Source of the DNA: Siderastrea radians
Lineage: Eukaryota > Cnidaria > Anthozoa > Scleractinia > Rhizangiidae
Length of the DNA: 64,000 nt
Assembly: GCA_964017195.1 (NCBI GenBank)
Contig: OZ024900.1
Span: 27,832,441-27,896,440, forward strand
Direction of reading: 5' to 3'
The translations under genes and the position numbers were made by a program. Positions 61,962 to 64,000 of the stretch are shown here, in pieces (position 1 is the stretch's first letter; each line of letters opens with the position of its first letter). The notes under the pieces were generated by a model, which was not told the origin of the DNA, did no database searches, and saw only the letters and a list, made by a program, of their open reading frames with translations.

Positions 61962-63077
61962 TTACAGAAACGATTTGTGAAAAAGCGATACGATTTGTGA
62001 AATTGTTGATACTGATTGTAAGTTCTTGAATGGTATCCAACTATTACAGCTATCATTATAACCTCTCCATTTAACTAAAGCCTGTTTCTTTTTGTAGTCT
62101 CTCTTACTTACTTTTTCAATTCTGAATACGTCTTTTCCGGCTTTCAGTAATTCAGGCTCATAGAAAGATCCTTTTATCTCTTCATTATTTAAGTCTTTTA
62201 TTTTGCAAGTGATCGGGTTTGTGTATTGAATTTTATCTACAGTGAATATTTCTTCAGTCCAATTAGGAGTGTAACCTTTGTCGAATGTTTTTCTTTTGTA
62301 TTTCGATATTCTGACTTTATCACTTATTTTACATTTTGGTTTTGTTGCTAATAGTTTTAAATTACCATGTAGATTAAAATACACGGTTCCTTGATTCTTT
62401 TTGTTTGATGCTTCTGTAGGTGTCATTTTTATATGTGATTGCTTTGTGGTATTGTATTGATTAACTACGTTGTCTAGTTTGTCGTAGTAGACTGAATTGT
62501 TCTTAGTGGTAAACATTTTCCACATTTTATTCTTCATCTTTTTATTCCATCTTTCAACCACACTGGATTTTTGTTCATTTTCAGTTGAGTATAGATTTAT
62601 TTTGTGTTTATCTAACAATTTCTTCAGATCTTTGTTGTAAAATTCTATACCTTTATCAGTCCATAAATATTCAGGCTTTCTACCTTCTTTCAATATTGTC
62701 TCGAATGCTTCAGTTACTGAATTTCTGCTCTTATTTTTTAAGGGTTTAATCCAACCATATTTATTGAATACATCTATAACCATAAGTAAATATTTAAAGC
62801 CTTTATTGAATTTGGCTAAAAGCTGCATATCAATGAGATCTGAAGTCCACATTTCGTCAATATTATTTACAATGACATGCCGCCGAGTGAAGTTCCGCTT
62901 TATGGGTTTGTGTAGTTCATCTGCTAATTGCTCTTGGGAACTTATTTTTTCACCTGGCGGCTTTTTACGTTTTTTGACAACACCAAGACCGAGTTTACGT
63001 TTTGTGTTGATAATATTCCTAGAACCCCAATGACTGCATTGCCTCTGTTTGTAAGGAATTTGATCTAAAGCTTTCAC
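61962..63077 (-). CDS. retrovirus-type integrase, second copy
   Basis: A 371-codon frame with the same translation as 51337-52452, with the same start (GTG), triad and chromodomain. It lies in the 61326-64000 segment that repeats 50701-53375. It is either a duplicated gene or the same locus assembled twice. Confidence 0.9.
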   Translation of the reverse strand: MKALDQIPYKQRQCSHWGSRNIINTKRKLGLGVVKKRKKPPGEKISSQEQLADELHKPIKRNFTRRHVIVNNIDEMWTSDLIDMQLLAKFNKGFKYLLMVIDVFNKYGWIKPLKNKSRNSVTEAFETILKEGRKPEYLWTDKGIEFYNKDLKKLLDKHKINLYSTENEQKSSVVERWNKKMKNKMWKMFTTKNNSVYYDKLDNVVNQYNTTKQSHIKMTPTEASNKKNQGTVYFNLHGNLKLLATKPKCKISDKVRISKYKRKTFDKGYTPNWTEEIFTVDKIQYTNPITCKIKDLNNEEIKGSFYEPELLKAGKDVFRIEKVSKRDYKKKQALVKWRGYNDSCNSWIPFKNLQSVSTISQIVSLFHKSFL

Positions 63078-64000
63078 CTATTTTTGATCCGCTTTATGTT
63101 TACACTCCTTATTATTTCCACATACTGAATAATCAGCATCATGTTGCATAGCAACGGCATCAATTGGTCCTGTTGGTTCTTGATATATTTCAAGTACTTC
63201 TCCTGTATCTGGATCATATTTAAGTTGGGATTCTAATGGATTATAGGGTCCAAGGTAGTTGAATCCTGGAGGAACGAATCCTTTTTTTGGTTTAGGTAAT
63301 TTTCCTATTGCTTTATGGATATCTATTCCTGCTCCATCTAAATCTTTTCTATCAGTTTTATATTATTTGTTGGGTCTTATTTTATTTGATAATTTATCTA
63401 ATGCTTTCGATCCTGCTTCATGGATATATGGTGTTGCTTTTTCTATTCCATAATCGATAACTTTTTTGGTAATTTTTTATTTCTTAAATCTTCTGAACCA
63501 CAATATCTCCCCATTTCTAATGATTTTTTGGCTAACCAAGGAAGACCTTGTTTATATAACATATCTACACCAACTTCTGCTATGTCCTTTCCAATACCTG
63601 TACCTCTTTTGTAGTATTTTACATTATCTGTCACTCCTTTTAAAGCTTGACTTCCTAGTAATTTGAAAACACCAGACCAAGAAGCTGTTGGATTAACAAC
63701 CATTGCTGCACCTTCTGCTATTTTATGTGAATGCACCTCCTGTCTGTCTTTTTACAAATTTGTTTTTTTTTAATTCCACACTCAGCACAAGTACAGAAAA
63801 ACATTAACCTTCCATGTTTAGTATTTGTGTATCCTGATGGTTCTACACATTCTGTCTCTTTTTCTTGTTTTTTTGTTTTACACAATAGCTTTTCATATAT
63901 TATATGTAAGATTGAGATTTGTTTAAAATCCTGGAAAAGTAAAATCTGATTTTTTTGTCCATCCCTTTTCTCTTGCAAATTTTGTGTAAGAACCTTTATA
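63078..64000 (-). pseudogene. second copy of PLA2 region, QALKG protein and start of the Cys-rich region
   Basis: Repeats 52453-53375: the PLA2 motifs (about 63078-63365, with the same two in-frame stops), the QALKGVTDNV frame (63443-63736) and the FCTCAECGIKKKQI frame (63718-63978). It is cut off by the window end. Confidence 0.8.

Overview
The window looks like a piece of an invertebrate nuclear genome, most likely a cnidarian (stony coral or sea anemone). This is inferred from the mix of repeats: PIF/Harbinger transposons, a Crypton-type tyrosine recombinase, L1/Tx1-like LINEs, a tRNA-headed SINE, foldback elements, and protein families I remember as recurrent in anthozoan assemblies. No complete ordinary host gene is recognisable. 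Almost everything that can be supported is mobile or virus-derived.

Bases 1-23990 and 47631-50500 are transposon graveyard. A Harbinger element (about 1117-5865) carries a frameshifted DDE transposase and a two-exon Myb/SANT-like gene. The intron of that gene holds a LINE copy from which the reverse transcriptase has been deleted while a 512-codon frame stays open. Further along are a decayed Crypton recombinase, two more Harbinger transposase pseudogenes, a repeat with a 166-bp period, a LINE 3' end and two foldback elements.

The centrepiece is a full-length Polinton/Maverick (adintovirus-like) element, 23996-47624 (23.6 kb). It has terminal inverted repeats of about 390-400 bp and an exact 6-bp target duplication (AAGACG), and it sits inside a split Harbinger transposase gene. 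It encodes protein-primed DNA polymerase B, retrovirus-type integrase with chromodomain, FtsK/HerA-like packaging ATPase, adenovirus-type cysteine protease, double-jelly-roll major capsid protein, two paralogous minor capsid-like proteins, small Arg-rich core proteins (one like adenovirus pX/mu), a parvovirus-type phospholipase A2, a GRF zinc-finger protein and a Gly/Arg-rich protein. It also has a repeat-rich basic protein with an acidic tail, a tRNA-like gene, and two genes resembling the SLOG and SLATT components of nucleotide-centred conflict systems. Several genes are broken: the capsid gene has two in-frame stops, the polymerase gene is split by an exact 28-bp tandem duplication, the second minor-capsid gene is interrupted by a 2.1-kb Tc1/mariner-like insertion and a frameshift, and two smaller genes carry single lesions. 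Integrase, protease, ATPase, phospholipase and the SLOG and SLATT genes remain open, so the insertion looks relatively young.

Bases 51337-57087 hold a second, AT-rich Polinton lineage on the minus strand. It has minor capsid protein, major capsid protein, core proteins, protease, a Cys-rich repeat, and a phospholipase-integrase frame separated only by one in-frame stop. Most of these genes are decayed and there is no polymerase or ATPase. It lies between pieces of a DUF6589-like gene and L1/Tx1 LINE sequence carrying two tRNA-derived SINE copies. Bases 50701-53375 recur almost perfectly at 61326-64000 (10,625-bp offset, one difference noticed) next to a 200-N gap. This is either a recent tandem duplication or an assembly artefact.
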